Assembly (NCBI GenBank): GCA_004794785.1
Contig: SJOL01001962.1
Location: 644,497-708,496 of the forward strand
DNA length: 64,000 nt
Direction: 5' to 3'
Source of the DNA: Opisthorchis felineus
Taxonomy: Eukaryota > Platyhelminthes > Trematoda > Opisthorchiida > Opisthorchiidae
Position numbers and translations under genes: made by a program
Part shown: positions 36,047 through 48,001 of the stretch, one piece after another
How the letters are laid out: each line of letters starts with the position of its first letter
Numbering within the stretch: position 1 is the first letter of the stretch
Notes under the pieces: model-generated
Told to the model about the DNA's origin: nothing
What the model saw: only the letters and a program-made list of their open reading frames with translations
Database searches by the model: none

Positions 36047-36540
36047 TTTAGACCAGTGACCAGGGCAAATATTCTGTTTAAGTCTGTAAGGTTTATCACA
36101 CTGATTGACACACTTGATCCTGTGGGAATCGGTTGGGAACAACGAAGCAGACTAAAGAGCTACCGCCATCATCTCAGCCATCTATGAGCTGATAGTGGGA
36201 ATATCTCCAAGATTGTGTTACAGGACCTTGATGTTAAACTTCTATCGTAAGCCCTGACAACGTGTCAATCCAGCTCCTTAAACAGAACAATGTATTTGGC
36301 AACCGTAGATGGGTGACAAGCCTAGCTGCAAAAGTTCACATAATTAAGCATCATCCTGAATCTCAAACATTTTCGGAGAAAATACACCTCGAGGAAAAGA
36401 TCTATAAGGTAGCGACTAATTATTTGGAGGTCAAAGCTCACCTAGGTAATCGTGAGATACGCAGCACTGATGATGTTGCTCCATTTTTCAGAACAGATCT
36501 ATGTTTACACCTGGAATCTTGTCCAGCGAGTGGAACTTAC

Positions 36541-36690
36541 CTGAAATACCCTTGCGGCTGTTGCCGCCATTCGCCCAGCTTGTGCTGATCCAACACCAAG
36601 TAGATTATACATCAGTAAGTAGTACAAGGGCGCTTTCCTCCTCAGATCAACCATACAAGGATCAGCATCGAATACTTCGGTGAACGCATC
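36541..36690 (-). CDS. GINS3: GINS complex subunit 3 (PSF3), downstream exon
   Basis: 150 nt, 50 codons, phase 0 to phase 0. On the minus strand it enters after ctcctcctctacttcgaag (acceptor at 36691-36692) and leaves at GTATTTCAG|gtaagt (donor 36540-36535). The product, starting DAFTEVFDADPCMVDLR, continues directly from LPLIYK of the upstream exon and matches the PSF3 segment that reads VFSADPNVVDLHK in human. At least one more exon is needed for the helical C-terminal part and was not found. Confidence 0.85.
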
Positions 36691-36733
36691 CTTCGAAGTA
36701 GAGGAGGAGTATCGGAGACGGAAACACACATAC

Positions 36734-37067
36734 CTTATAAATAAGAGGCAGATCAATGCTGGCCAGTTGACGACGACCACTCCCCAAAGCCAGAGCCAAC
36801 CAAACCGGTAACTCTAGCTTTGAACCTGCTGGAACGTCAGTCTGGACCTGAACAGATGACTCCTCTGCAAGCGCCGTATCTTGTGGTCGTTGCTGGCCAA
36901 ACGAGACATTGGTCGAATCGGACAATAGAAGAGGGGCCAGTCCAGGGAGAGAAACACGGAGGCGACAAGTGGTTCTCTCACTGGATGCAAGTATATCGTC
37001 AATATTCAGATACGCTCCAGCATGTACTAGGGATAATGTCCAGTCGAAGTCGACGAACGAAGATGAC
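36734..37067 (-). CDS. GINS3: GINS complex subunit 3 (PSF3), upstream exon
   Basis: 334 nt, entered in phase 2 after a strong acceptor (gatttttttcttgttcacag) and left in phase 0 at AAG|gtatgt (36733). Diagnostic stretches are YLNIDDILASSER and PAGSKLELPVWLA followed by ASIDLPLIYK; in human PSF3 the equivalents are LSLDDILMSHEK, PQGSKLELPLWLA and LSVELPKIYQ. PSF3 is one of four subunits of GINS, which with CDC45 and MCM2-7 forms the replicative helicase in the nucleus. No in-frame ATG precedes the homology in this exon, so a short first coding exon lies upstream (above 37100). Both splice sites are intact, so I regard it as a working gene. Confidence 0.88.
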
Positions 37068-38189
37068 CTGTGAACAAGAAAAAAATCATACCGGATCTCA
37101 GGGTACGCTAGTCGCATATTCAAGATCAACAAATAATGTTTAAAGAATACCTAAATTCGATAGCGGTAATGCACATCACATTAGCCCAGGTTGGAAACCA
37201 ATTCAAAAAGTCCTAAGAACCAGTGGTTACCTCTTAATTCTGGAAGGACTGTGGTGCTTCTGAACACGTTACGGTTTAGCTATACCTGTGCCAGACGAAC
37301 ACTGGCTTGTACCAAACCCTGCAGTACCTCCACAAGAAATGAGTAATTCACCAAGGAAAGCACCAAGAAATCCACGGTATTTGTTCGTTTTCTGCAATGG
37401 TTTCCATACTTTCCAGCTGCCAGACGGGTTAGAACCAGACCTAAATCATCCCGGAAACTCCTCTACGCAAATTAAGCCTCCACAGTGTCCATTTTGGCAG
37501 TTGACATGAAAGTTCGGTTGTGACCAAAACGGCAAAAGGATTCATTTTTCTGGTGTCAACAGCTAGTGTGAATCGATCCCCACTTGACCATTCACACTCC
37601 TTTAAAATTAGAGATAGAGCCTCAATGTCATGTTACAGCACATTCTAATACGTGTACCACCAGGAAGCAACTACTTTCGACAAGTTTCCAGGTAGCCGTT
37701 ATAAGGGTTTTACTGTAGCAACAATCATACACATGTGCACAAGTACATCAGGATAGCAACCATCAACATCACTTCAGAGTCTGAACAATCGCGGCCATCA
37801 AACTAAACCGTGGTAATGCAAGTCACAAAAACCATATCTAAGCCCTTAAAGAGAGTACTCAAACTGGTGATATTGGTAGAACCCAGCGAAATCGAGTAGC
37901 CCTATGACAGAACATAATTCCAAAAGCCTTCCAACGATTTGAAATAGATCTAAACTTCCTACTAAAAACTTCCGCACACCAGATGCGCTTCTTCCTTCAT
38001 CAACCGATATACATCAGTGTTGACACTAATGAAGGCATGGATCACAAGAATCCCAAGGTTCTTTACATACCTTTGAAGATGTCTTTACTGCCTGATTTTC
38101 CATACATGCTGTCAGTTAACGGAAGTCATACCATAACACAAAATTGTTCGCGGACCCAAAAGAGGAACACTAGAAGTTCCGAGGTACTC
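37068..38189. other. Presumed 5' intron and flank of GINS3
   Basis: Should contain the start exon of GINS3 on the minus strand; I could not pin it down. No repeat recognised. Confidence 0.35.
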
Positions 38190-38990
38190 GGCGGATTCAA
38201 GTGTCCGGACTGTATGCGAACTCCTACGGGAGCTTACGATTGACAGCAAGTTGTCGCCTGATTTTACCACGTCCCGTGGTGAAAGAAAGGACTGCCCTCT
38301 CTCACCAGTCATCTTCAGCCTTATTATTGACGTGCTTCTTTACTTTTCTGCCTGCCTCTGAAACCTCAGGGGTTTAAATGGTCCCCGGGAGTTCACACAC
38401 GCATTGGATAAGTGTATATTTTTCTCCTTGGTTCAGATTATTCAGAGATGTCATTTTAAATAATCTAAATGATTTTGCCACAAGGTTTGGTATGCACCTC
38501 AAAATTGCGAAGTATGAAGTGCTGCTACAATGCTGGTTGAGATCAAACCTAAACCGCAAGCTTGAAGACCAGCCAACCGCTGTTATTTACCTGAGCAGTT
38601 GTATAGGTTCCGGTGGACTGGCTGGAGGCCAGGGCAGCTCTCGCCACCCTCCGACACCTAAGGCACCCGAGTGACGTCAGTTCGTCTGTCAAGGGCAGCG
38701 TATGCATAGCGACGGTGTGACCCATTCTGCTTTATGGATCAGAGACATGGTCTCTGCGCCCACAGGATGTAGGAGAACTCTCGCCGTTTGACCATCGGTG
38801 TTTCCGAAGCACTGTCTGAGTATAGTGGGAACGTCGGATTAGCAAGACTGGGGTACCGTATGCGACTTTAAGAAGGAACCTTCCCGCGATGGATGAGCTA
38901 CTCACGTTTCATAAGTCAAGCTTAGACGCGTGCTCCGCATGTCAGGAGAGTGTCCACCTCTCAGGACTGCTTTCGCTCAGCCCTGTACTA
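38190..38990 (+). mobile_element. RTE-like reverse transcriptase fragment
   Basis: Same family as 11.8-14.5 kb but older. Frames carry KDCPLSPVIFSLIIDVLL (compare QGCPLSPFLFNFVID in the better copy) near 38281-38334, LNDFATRFGMHLKIAKYE near 38464-38517, LSSCIGSGG near 38592-38618, ILLYGSETWSLRPQD near 38721 and a degraded C-terminal segment to about 38990. The part with YADD is deleted. No endonuclease and no 3' tail. Confidence 0.75.
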
Positions 38991-40469
38991 AGTAGAAGCT
39001 ACCAAAAAGTGAACAGTTTACGAACTGGTGACAAAGTATCAAAGCGCTAACCACTGGACTCATTCGAAATAACAATTAACGACCCCCTGAATGAGGACTC
39101 CCCCACTCAATTCAACAATGATTGATGACACTAGTAAACGACTTAATCGCGCAGTCAGTCGTGTTCATGCATCAGAGCTGTCGCCTTCAGTGCAAAGCTG
39201 CCAAGTTTCAAATTCCTTCAAACAACTCCAAATGACTTTACTTTGTAATTATTTCTATAGGAAGATTATGGATAGGTAGCACAAACAGCTGTTATTCGAC
39301 GTCACATTCTGATTCCGAAATAATGAGCATGTATGACCTGAAGTTGTGGTTCATAAATTATGAATGGTGTAAACTGAACTCTAAAGGCATAATTCAGCGT
39401 TGTGTGCATACAAATACCAGATCAATCCATGCAAAACTAATGAATATGGAAAGCCAATCAAACAAAAAACGGCAGGATATCTTAAGGGTGTCTTACATGC
39501 CGAATCGTGGTCAGAATGTTTAGCAGATCGTCTGATTCATCAACGGTTTAGCACCCGAAGAGAGTTAAGCAAATTTACAATGGGAAAGGTGGCGAGAGAC
39601 GACCAAATGGGCGTCCAGTTAGCTAAAAAAGAAAGAAGCAGAACTAATTGAATCATGATTCATTGTACTTAGATCCTCTTGGAACGCGTCTCACATACAA
39701 GAAAAGTACTCCATTTGATAAAGTCTACCTCGATAGCGTGGAACAGAATAGACAAGATTTTCGTTACAAGCTCAATGGTATGAAGAACCATAAACCAGTA
39801 CCGGGAACATAAACTGTTATAGAAGACGAAGCCAGTAAAGGTAGTAAACCGGTATAATATGACGGGTTCACAAAACTGGACAGTGCTATGCGACCTCTTA
39901 TAGATCATGAGACAGTCTTTGCATCCATCTGGTCCGAGTTGTTCACTCTGACATTTTTTAAGATCATCATTGTCATCACCATCAAAATCGACAGTGTGAA
40001 ATGAATGCTGTAAAGTCATTGTTCCAAAGCATGAAAAAATAAGGGGGTGGGATGGGTACCTAGTCCTCGTCTGATACAAGCATTTCGAGGAGTCTAAGCC
40101 TCAGTCTGGAGAGAAAATGATAAACATAACTCCATTTAAATCGACTAACAGCCGCCATTCGGGGCATCTACCCCAAATTACAGGGAGGACCACGGACTTC
40201 AGTCCGGAAGTTCGGTGGGACCAATAGTAGCAACACTTTTAAACCGCTCAAAAGAAACTCGACCTTATCGCGGTGTGGCAGTTTGTATATCTCTGATAAA
40301 CTGTGCTATACCGCAGAGTCTCTCACACCAGGTTGATCAGTGGATAGGGGTCCAATGAATAATCTCCTGGTGTTCCACGTTGACGGGTGGAACACGCACG
40401 ATGACTTGCTTCTTAAAAACGTGTACTACCGCAGTAGTATGTTCGACGCCTTGCAGTCTAGTTTTTCAA
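38991..40469. other. Stretch without a supported gene
   Basis: A minus-strand frame of 136 codons (39669-40079) includes a GAT/ATC-rich patch and no recognised motif; a CT/CA-rich block occupies 40140-40330. Confidence 0.4.
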
Positions 40470-40552
40470 CCCACACACCGTGCACCGAAGTGCAGTAGTC
40501 CCAGCGGTTACAGTTGCGTTCACCGAGGACAAGGAGAATACGGGAATGAGTG
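40470..40552 (-). repeat. Unnamed repeat, shared with 29846-29925
   Basis: See the partner copy for the matching blocks. Here it lies downstream, in minus sense, of an RTE-like C-terminal fragment, so it may be the 3' part of that element. Confidence 0.5.
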
Positions 40553-40639
40553 CCACGCATTAGAAGCGACGGTGCATTCAGTTCATTGATGTCAAATGTT
40601 TTTGTTTGTCTGATATGACAGGGAGCGAGAGCTACGCAG

Positions 40640-41040
40640 TGAAGGGGGTAGCTCTGCAATTGCCATATCTGTCAGGATCACTAACCACTGGTCTGTCTCG
40701 TCCCGGGTTTCCATCTGCGGAGACGGCAGTTACCAACGCGACTGAGTTAACTGATAAACGCTTTCACGCTTCGTTGCCAAGTCATGGACTGACCACCCCT
40801 GGGTCTTTTCTATTCCACACAAGAGTCTACGAGGCAAACCGTCCTCTGGCATACGAATTACGTGGCCTAACCAGAGCAACCTGGAGAGTGCGATCACTTT
40901 ATCTGTCGAGGGAAGTTGACTTTCTCGGGATCCATCTGACCTGTTTCAGCAATGCTGAATTGATATCCCCACAAGGCTCACGCAACGCTTCAGATGAATC
41001 GATGGTTAAACGGTTTTTGAAGATCTGCACGCGGCGTTAA
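40640..41040 (-). mobile_element. RTE-like element, C-terminal fragment
   Basis: On the minus strand a frame reads LWLGHVIRMPEDGLPRRLL, QGWSVHDLATKRES and LTQSRW, matching the C-terminal segment of the RTE-like family (LRWLGHVLRMPNHRLPKR at 14.0 kb). It overlaps a 144-codon plus-strand frame that I regard as its shadow. Only the end of the element remains. Confidence 0.7.
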
Positions 41041-41225
41041 CGTCTGTGAATCACAAAGTACAGCAAGTCGGGCCGCGGCATTGCACACTATGCCCTCGAC
41101 AATCAAGCCGACGACAGGTCGGTGTCACAAATGTGGTAAGTCAGCAGGTGCTTCCTTGGCCCTCTCAATAAAGGAAATGATTTCGTGTTTTGCCAGTCTG
41201 CCAGAACTTATAAAGCCAATAATAA

Positions 41226-41406
41226 CAATCGTTCAGCTGTACAACCCTCTTGGTGCCTAGCTACCATGCCACCCGGAGGAAACACGAGGGCTGAGATACT
41301 GACACGCTGCCCAAGCCTAGACGGGAGCAATCGAGATGCGGCGGTTGGGTTCCAACCACGGACATTCAGGTCAGTCAATCCTCGCTTTAACTACTGAGCC
41401 ATCTCG
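41226..41406 (-). repeat. tRNA-derived SINE
   Basis: Minus-strand copy: CGAGATGGCTCAGTAGTTAAAG at 41406, gtggttggaacccaac (B box with one change), ctaggcttgggcag, gtggcatggtagctagg, end gctgaacgattg. More diverged than the 25.7- and 29.7-kb copies. Confidence 0.85.
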
Positions 41407-41889
41407 AGCTCACTTATGAAGCTCACTACGTAGCACCTATGCAGCTACCACAGCGATCGGTTCACTTTCAAGCACGAGGATTGGGTATGATCCCAACAAA
41501 TCTTGCAACGGCATTTTACGCTTTTCAGGTGCAAAGCGCATACAGAACTGTGCAGCGGAATCATTATAGTCTGATCCAAGAGGAATATCGTTAGTGTACT
41601 TTGTATGAGCCAATGCCCGGATAGTATTTCGATCCTCGGGGTGTTGGAGCGGCACTGAGTCACCCCACTGCCTTGTACGTCAGACTTTTGAGTCAAAGGC
41701 TCAAGCCGAGGTACATAAACTAAACCCTCTCCCCCGGTCCGAAGCAACCAGGAAGTATGATTTGCCCGAGCAATTCTTCGTCAACTTATTTCCCTCCCCA
41801 AACCCTTCCCACCACACAGGCAAACGTTGCTGGAGCATTTGATTGTCAATTATCCGGCCGATGTGCCTTTACAGAACGTTGCCCATTTA

Positions 41890-42790
41890 CATTAAACAAA
41901 ATAACGCTCTGCTAAATCCACGAGATGCGTTCTACGTAGGAGCTTTCAATGTCCGTACTCTATGTCAAACTAATGAACAAGTAATGCTCACCCAAACCTT
42001 AAAATGGATGTATGCTGTCTCTGAAACACGCACAAAAGATCTAGGTGCGGTCTCACATCTTAAAACACTGAGGAACACCGCAGCTTTCACATTTCAATCT
42101 CCGTGTGTCCGGTGATCCGGAAGCAATAACCCATGGAAGTTGCACTCATCCCCAGAGCTGAACGCGCTCTGCTGGACTGGATTCCAGTGAACAGCAATCT
42201 TTGCACCATTCGGTTGTCCCGCTCAATCAAACTTAACGCCACAGGACATAAAAAGCGGTGACTATTTTTAGTACGGGCAAATGCCCCAACGGACTGCAGT
42301 TCTGATGCTGGTACTTTCTATCGAGAATTATCTGGACTGGTTCGTCAGGCAAGAAGTACTGACGTTGTAATCCTTTCGGGCGACATTAATGCCCAAGTCG
42401 GTCGTCTGAGCCCCCTGGAATCACATTTGGCGGTCGATTCGGGGTCGATGCTCGACGCACAAACAACGGAGAGCGATTCCTTCAGCTGTCCGCCGATCAT
42501 CAACTGTTTCCGGCCAGCACGGATTTTCAACGTAAATGGTGGCATCGCGTAACCTGGCGGCTACAAAATGCAATTAAACCGTGGACCCATGTGGGTCGCG
42601 TGGCCACCAGCCACGGGTGGAGAGCTACAATCCAAGACTGCCGTTTGCTTCTTGGGCACACAACTTGATCCCGCTCACGCCTGGCCATTAGCTTTTCTAC
42701 ATACTGCAAGGCAGCAAAAAGCATGCCAAAACACTATCTTCGGAGAACCGCCATGGCTTAGCGGCATCGATCTGAGCTAGATCAACTACT
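41890..42790 (+). mobile_element. RTE-like AP endonuclease fragment
   Basis: Starts with FYVGAFNVRTLCQ (41930-41968), the characteristic N-terminal strand of the endonuclease, then SETRTKD (42021), LSPRAERALLDWIPV in another frame, FYRELSGLVRQARSTD near 42320, GDINAQVG (42382-42405) and RTNNGERFLQLSADH near 42456-42500. The C-terminal part ends in a degraded TSHGWRATIQDCR (compare SYRWRGSITDCR at 12.07 kb). Several frame changes and stops; no RT follows. It retains the stretch that is deleted in the 11.8-kb copy. Confidence 0.8.
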
Positions 42791-43099
42791 CTCTACAGTA
42801 AATCAACACTGTATTTGTAGCGAGCACGCCCCTAAAGCACGGCAAAACGTGAAAGGAGCTGTGCCGGTGGCGTTTATTATTGTCTGTCAGGCTTCCCAAA
42901 AATGATCAAATAGAGATCATCATGTATATCGTCGGAATCCTTAGTCCCGATTGATTCCAGAAAATCTATACCATCAGGGGAGGAGAGCTACAGCGCACGC
43001 AAACCCCTCACACCCCAAATAGTGAAGAGCCTAAGGAAAGACCGAGAGCCTTGATAGACAGTGAAAGCTCAAGGGATGGAGAAGACTTCTGCCACGGAA

Positions 43100-43146
43100 A
43101 ATCAGATTAGTCAATTCGCGCTCCAGCCACTGAGCCATCTCGCCCC
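43100..43146 (-). repeat. SINE fragment (tRNA-like 5' end only)
   Basis: Minus strand GGGCGAGATGGCTCAGTGG then ctggagcgcgaattgactaatctgattttcc; this is the A-box half of the SINE, truncated before the B box. Confidence 0.65.
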
Positions 43147-43862
43147 ATATAATTAAGTGAAAAATGTTTCCGCACGTGCAGCCGACTGGGATGAACTAAA
43201 AGCACATGGCGTGACGTCTCGTACACAATACGTCCTACACAGCCAATACCTCCTACTCTGGGCTGTAACTTTGTAGCACCGATAAGACCTCATCTTCCAA
43301 GTACACAACAAAAACACGAGTATGGCAATGAAACGCACCTCCAGCCTCTATTGTCTTCACATGCCTTCAACCACCGATTCGGCTAGCCTCAACCAACTCC
43401 CAGAAAAAGTTATTCACCTCCCTCCACTCTGATGTAGTACCATATATCCAACCATTCGACCATTATACGTGTTGATCGCTATCACCCCAGACTGGTAGCT
43501 TCCTTTTCTCTCGAACTCCGCTCAACTCCAGAATGAGCGCAACCGAAAAGTTTTAGTAGGTGTGTAATAGTTAGGTAGCTTTCATGCCCTGACGCGTGCC
43601 CCGTGAAAGGGAACGAATGAATGCAGCTACCCAGCTGTACTTATGAACCAGCTACAAAGACGTATTCCAGACTACGGTACTGGGCTCCGAGCATCTAAAA
43701 TTATTGGTCCTCTCCTACATACCCAGACATCTAGACGACCCACAACTCAGGCGGTGCGCCAACTTACCGGTACAAGCTTCCCGTGCTACTCAGATCACAC
43801 GTTTTGCCACATCCACTTATTCTGATCGGATGTCCCCTTCATCGCCGAACCCAACCTTACAG

Positions 43863-44166
43863 TTTTTACAATGCCAAGTACAACAAAGATTGGTACCATT
43901 GCTTTGCTAGTATAGTTTGCAAAAACAACCCAACTTCATTGCCTGTTACCCCAGGTAGCAGGATATTTGATATTCACGCGGATCCCCAATTTAGCTACGA
44001 CGGTAACCCTACTTACGAACTGTGCTGTCCCACTGATAGATTCAAGGACATCTGGTCTTGTTCCTCCGCAATACCCGGAATAATCTCAATAACCCAAATT
44101 ATTCAGCGAACCCAGCAGTTCAAACCAAGATGCCCATGTACCAGGCTGTCCATGAACGAAGAGTGA
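43863..44166 (+). other. Candidate terminal exon, cysteine-containing, unknown
   Basis: After an acceptor-like ccaaccttacag a frame of 101 codons stays open to TGA 44164-44166, with WYHCFASIVCK, YELCCPTDRFKDIW and RCPCTRL. The even spread of Cys and Trp is more protein-like than its neighbours. No family recognised and no partner exon found. Confidence 0.25.
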
Positions 44167-45002
44167 GATGCTATAGAGTCTGGTTGCCTCTGCGTAGTTC
44201 ACTATAAGTTCTCTGCTGAACTCCCGTTCTCCGTTACTCCCCGTTCAAAGGAATTACCGCCTCACGTAAAAATACACACAACAGACGTTGGTAACAGTAC
44301 GCTCCCGATTCGCTGAATCTGTGTGCCGAATCCATGTTACCAGCCTCCTTAAAGTAGTGCTGTATCGCTCTACCGACAAATTTACTACTACTTCCATGAT
44401 GACAATGTGTTTTACTCGATATCAACTCTGCCTACCCCGATATATCAGATCAAAAACTCTTCACATTCCTCAGAACTAGTGAGTTTAGCTGCTTTTGGCT
44501 TAACCTACATTTTCGGGGAAAGAACCCCCTTCTTTCTTCGTGTACCCTAATTGTGGTTTGTCACTTCCACTTTGCTGCCCGAGGCCCAAGCACGTCACCA
44601 CCTAAATATTCAGGGTCACTGGTTTTGTGCAACGGTTATCGTCTTCAGTTCAAAATTGACTGAGTAGTGCATTACGAATATACATGTATCGCGATATCTC
44701 GAACATCGTAGCAACTGAAACATGGGGCGGCCTGATGCAGCACATTCAGTTGCCTGGAAACATCGCAAACGAGAGATTCAGCTGGGTTCCAGGTAATTCT
44801 CTCACAAATCCAAATTTGTTTGCAAATGAGTGTATTTTGCTTGATTAGTTTTACTTTGGCATGGGTCGCTGATGTTAGCACTATTATCCAAATATCCAAT
44901 TTTCCCTCAGCCACAAAATAACACCATGTCATCTCCATTTAATTTGCGCACCTAGTCGTTTCACCGATGTTTACCATGTTCAGATTGCATTGCTGTAAAT
45001 GT

Positions 45003-47560
45003 ATTAATTTATGCACGAGTCAATTCGTGTTGAACTCACGGACTGATTGACAGGATACAGGCTTCCACTCAAGCTTCCTGGGTCGGGTTTGTTCTCGTCG
45101 TCTAGTAGCTTCCGTTCACTTGAAGTGTACAAGCGAAAAAAGGGTGTAGCGCTGTTCTTTAACTTCTCAGTTTGGGGCTGTAGGCTTTCTAGCGCCATGA
45201 CTCACAAGAAAACATCTAAAAGGGTTTTGGACTGGGTACTAGATGCAACCTGAACAACCGTCGGAGAAAATTTATTCCAAGTGCCGACCACCCGAAATAA
45301 TAAAAATTGTAGCTAATAAAAGTGTGTGCCCTGACCTTGAAAATTTTCTGACCATGTCCCCACCGTGTGTTAGCTGATGCTGCGGTGAAAAATCTGTTAG
45401 CCAAGCCTTGTTCAAACAGGGCATAAGTAAGTATTAGGTCTTCTCGGAGGTGACGATACTCCAGGGGAGTGAGGTCGAGCACCGTGAGAAGCTTTTCATA
45501 GTCAACGGATTCAAGACCGGCAATCATTTTCGTAGCAGCTCGTTAGACACTCCCGTTGAGGGTCAGATGCTTCTTGCCTCCTGCGCAGAAACCTTTGTTG
45601 GAATATTCAAGAATCGGTCTTGCGTGGGTCCCATAGAGTGTCTGAAAGTCCATGCGAGTGGTACGGTAGGTGCGCCAAATCATCTGCAGAATAACGAATG
45701 CCTTTTGGGCCGATTTTTCATCGTGCATTGAGAAGGTCATGCTTGAAGGGGGCCAGATACCCGATTCCTTTTTTCGTATCTTTCTGCCTAAGGTTTCCTG
45801 GTCCATGCTCATCATACATACACTAAGTCTCTTTCGAACAAAATGTGGGCGCACATTTCGAGTCCCTCGTCTTTGGCTTGGTTTAGATCGTCCGTGTATA
45901 TGGGCATGTTCGCCACGCAAGAACCGTTTGGAAGCAATAAGTTGCCCTGGCGATGTTAAGTTGTTGACGGTGAAGTTATTTAAAATGGGCCGTTTTGGAA
46001 TGCGTTGCATCACCTTGAAAGGTATCCTAGTAAGGCTACTGGGCATTTGACGCCCGGACTATAAGCGGTTACTAGTTTTTAGATTGGCGTGCCATTCCCT
46101 CCTCTCCAATCCGCGGGATGTTTGCCTTCGTCGGGCGACCAAAGAATACTCAAGTGGAAATGCATCGCTAGTTCAGGCCACGTTTCCTCCAGGATCCTTG
46201 GATGGAACCCGTCTGGCCCCAACGCGCTGAAGGGGTCTGGCTTGTGCCAGAGTTCATGAACATCCTGTCCCGTGAAGGCCAAGTCCTTCGGAAGGTGCTC
46301 GTGGTTACGCCTTGCCAAGATTGAATGTGAAGAGGCCGCTGGTACAGAATACGAGCTTTCAAAATGTGTGCTTCAGGTACCACTGTTTCGTTACTCGTAG
46401 GGCCCCGGTCCCCATCTCTCAAGAAGACGGGTGACTTGTTTCTTCGGCTTTGTCTAACGTACTTAAATCGTACATTTTTCACTCCGGACGAGGTCCGGTA
46501 TCGTGGCCTGTTTTCGGATCTTCCATTTGCAAATTTCTGATTTACAACGGTTTCGCATTTTAAAAATCACCGGCTCATCTTTTGTGCCCTTTGTAATTAT
46601 TTTTTGGAGAATAGCTGGGAGGCTGGTTCCAAAAGACGCCAAATCTTCCTGGGTGCTTTTGATCCGTTCGACTGCGCGCTGGCCCCCCTGTGACGAGCAT
46701 CGCGTCAGCCGCGTGAATTTTCTGCGCAATGGTCCCCCATGCTTCTTCCACTGAAGCTGGTTCCAGTTTATGCTGTTCAATGAAGATACGAATTCCTAAG
46801 TAGTGTGTACGGCAGGAGGTTTTGATCCACGTTGGCAGCTCCCGGTTCCTGGCCCAGCCGCAGTTAAAAGCGAAACTAAGCACACACTGGCGACTATTTC
46901 GAAGTAGAGCCGTTACTAACATTTGCTCAACGAACTGCCTTTCATTGATGATAACCAGATCCAGCAAGGATGGTATTTGGCGTGCACGAGATCTAGCTGG
47001 TGCAACAACATTTTACGTCCAAGCGCTCTGTTGAGCGATTTTGGTCAGCATCGATACAAAATGTCCACCGGACCCGATGAAATTGAGTTCTTTCCATTAG
47101 GTTTTGGGAGCGTTAGAATCACCTAATATCAAGAGCTACACTGAGCGGTAGCTGTAGTAACGTTGCTGAAGCGTTTCTATGAGGAACTGGTCATCTTCTT
47201 TTGAACTGGAGGTGCAACGGTAGATCAAGCCGAGAAGAAGAGAATCGGTCCGACGTGGTGTGATTTGAATCCACAGTGCATCACAAAATGGTGCACGAGT
47301 GGTGTCAAGGAGTACATTTGGGATTGGCAGGGCAGCATGTAAGTCAAGAGCAACAATATCTTCCCTCCCACATTTCGAGTCAACCCGGAAGATGGAGTAG
47401 CAGTCTGTCGAGATCCTTGTGTCAAAGACGTCTGGAGTAGACCAGGTTTCGGTAAGTGCGGTTATGGACGGCTGTTCAATGCAAGCTGATTGTTAAATAT
47501 CGTGAAGTTTGTTGAAAAGACTGAGGCAGTTTGTGGATAAGCTCTTCAACGCTACCTCCG
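45003..47560 (-). mobile_element. CR1-like non-LTR retrotransposon, internally deleted
   Basis: Minus strand, right to left: endonuclease (about 47500-46820) with ITALTETWSTPDVF, LLLGLIYRC and a PWYH-like part; a linker (46900-46470); the RT start with FSALGPDGFHPRILEETW (about 46230-46180) and PADWR; then FTVNNLTSPGQ (45980-45945), a frame change, and at about 45760 the C-terminal segment [57 protein letters not shown]. The latter block (one-domain end with YALFEQG and FF..) is typical of the CR1 group. Many stops; the right end (5') is uncertain and may reach the assembly gap. Confidence 0.8.
45216..46300 (-). pseudogene. CR1-like reverse transcriptase lacking its catalytic centre
   Basis: The N-terminal RT half ends near 45830 in a frame reading YTDDLNQAKDEGLEMC; about 60 bases later the C-terminal half begins. 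The region that should carry the FDKAFD-type and YADD motifs is absent, so the enzyme was lost by deletion before or after insertion. Confidence 0.75.
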
Positions 47561-48001
47561 CTGCTTCCGGAAGTAAGGAGCTGAGAGATGTGCTACCAGA
47601 GTGGTTAGAATATTTATTGGCTGCACGCCGGGTTTGGGTCCAACGGACGTGGCTGACCTATCGGTGGACTTCGCTTCTTGCCTTCGCACAGCTGACCCAA
47701 ATCAGATCACAACGTTTGCATCTGGTGAGGCGTCCACCGCTGCGCTTCTGTCGTCCACCAAGAGAATAAGGGAGGATAATTCCATTTACGTTGGACGCTG
47801 TGCCCTCGCAACGCTTGCCTCACCCGGAGCGTTACTGTCATTGGTGGTCAGGGGGTCCGCGACGGACGAGTAGAAGCTGTCATGTGAGGTCGTGGCCTGT
47901 TTAAACGGCGTGCTTCAAGGGCACAAGAGTCCATAAATGCCGTCGCGTTGGCCACAAGCTTGGGGTTGTCTGATCTGTCTCCAAGCGGAAGCTTGCTTCG
48001 C
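47561..48001. other. Possible 5' part of the CR1-like element
   Basis: Short frames on both strands; none has a motif that I recognise. In minus sense it lies just upstream of the endonuclease. Confidence 0.35.

Larger units (their letters stand above)
42791..45002. other. Stretch with a SINE fragment and one candidate exon
   Basis: Apart from the SINE fragment at 43100-43146 and the candidate at 43863-44166, nothing supported. Confidence 0.4.

Noticed and set aside
39669..40079. 136-codon minus-strand frame with GPDGCKDC
   Set aside because: No splice context, includes a simple-repeat patch, and no family recognised.
40606..41040. 144-codon plus-strand ORF
   Set aside because: The minus strand of the same bases carries the C-terminal segment of the RTE-like family, which explains the open frame as a shadow.
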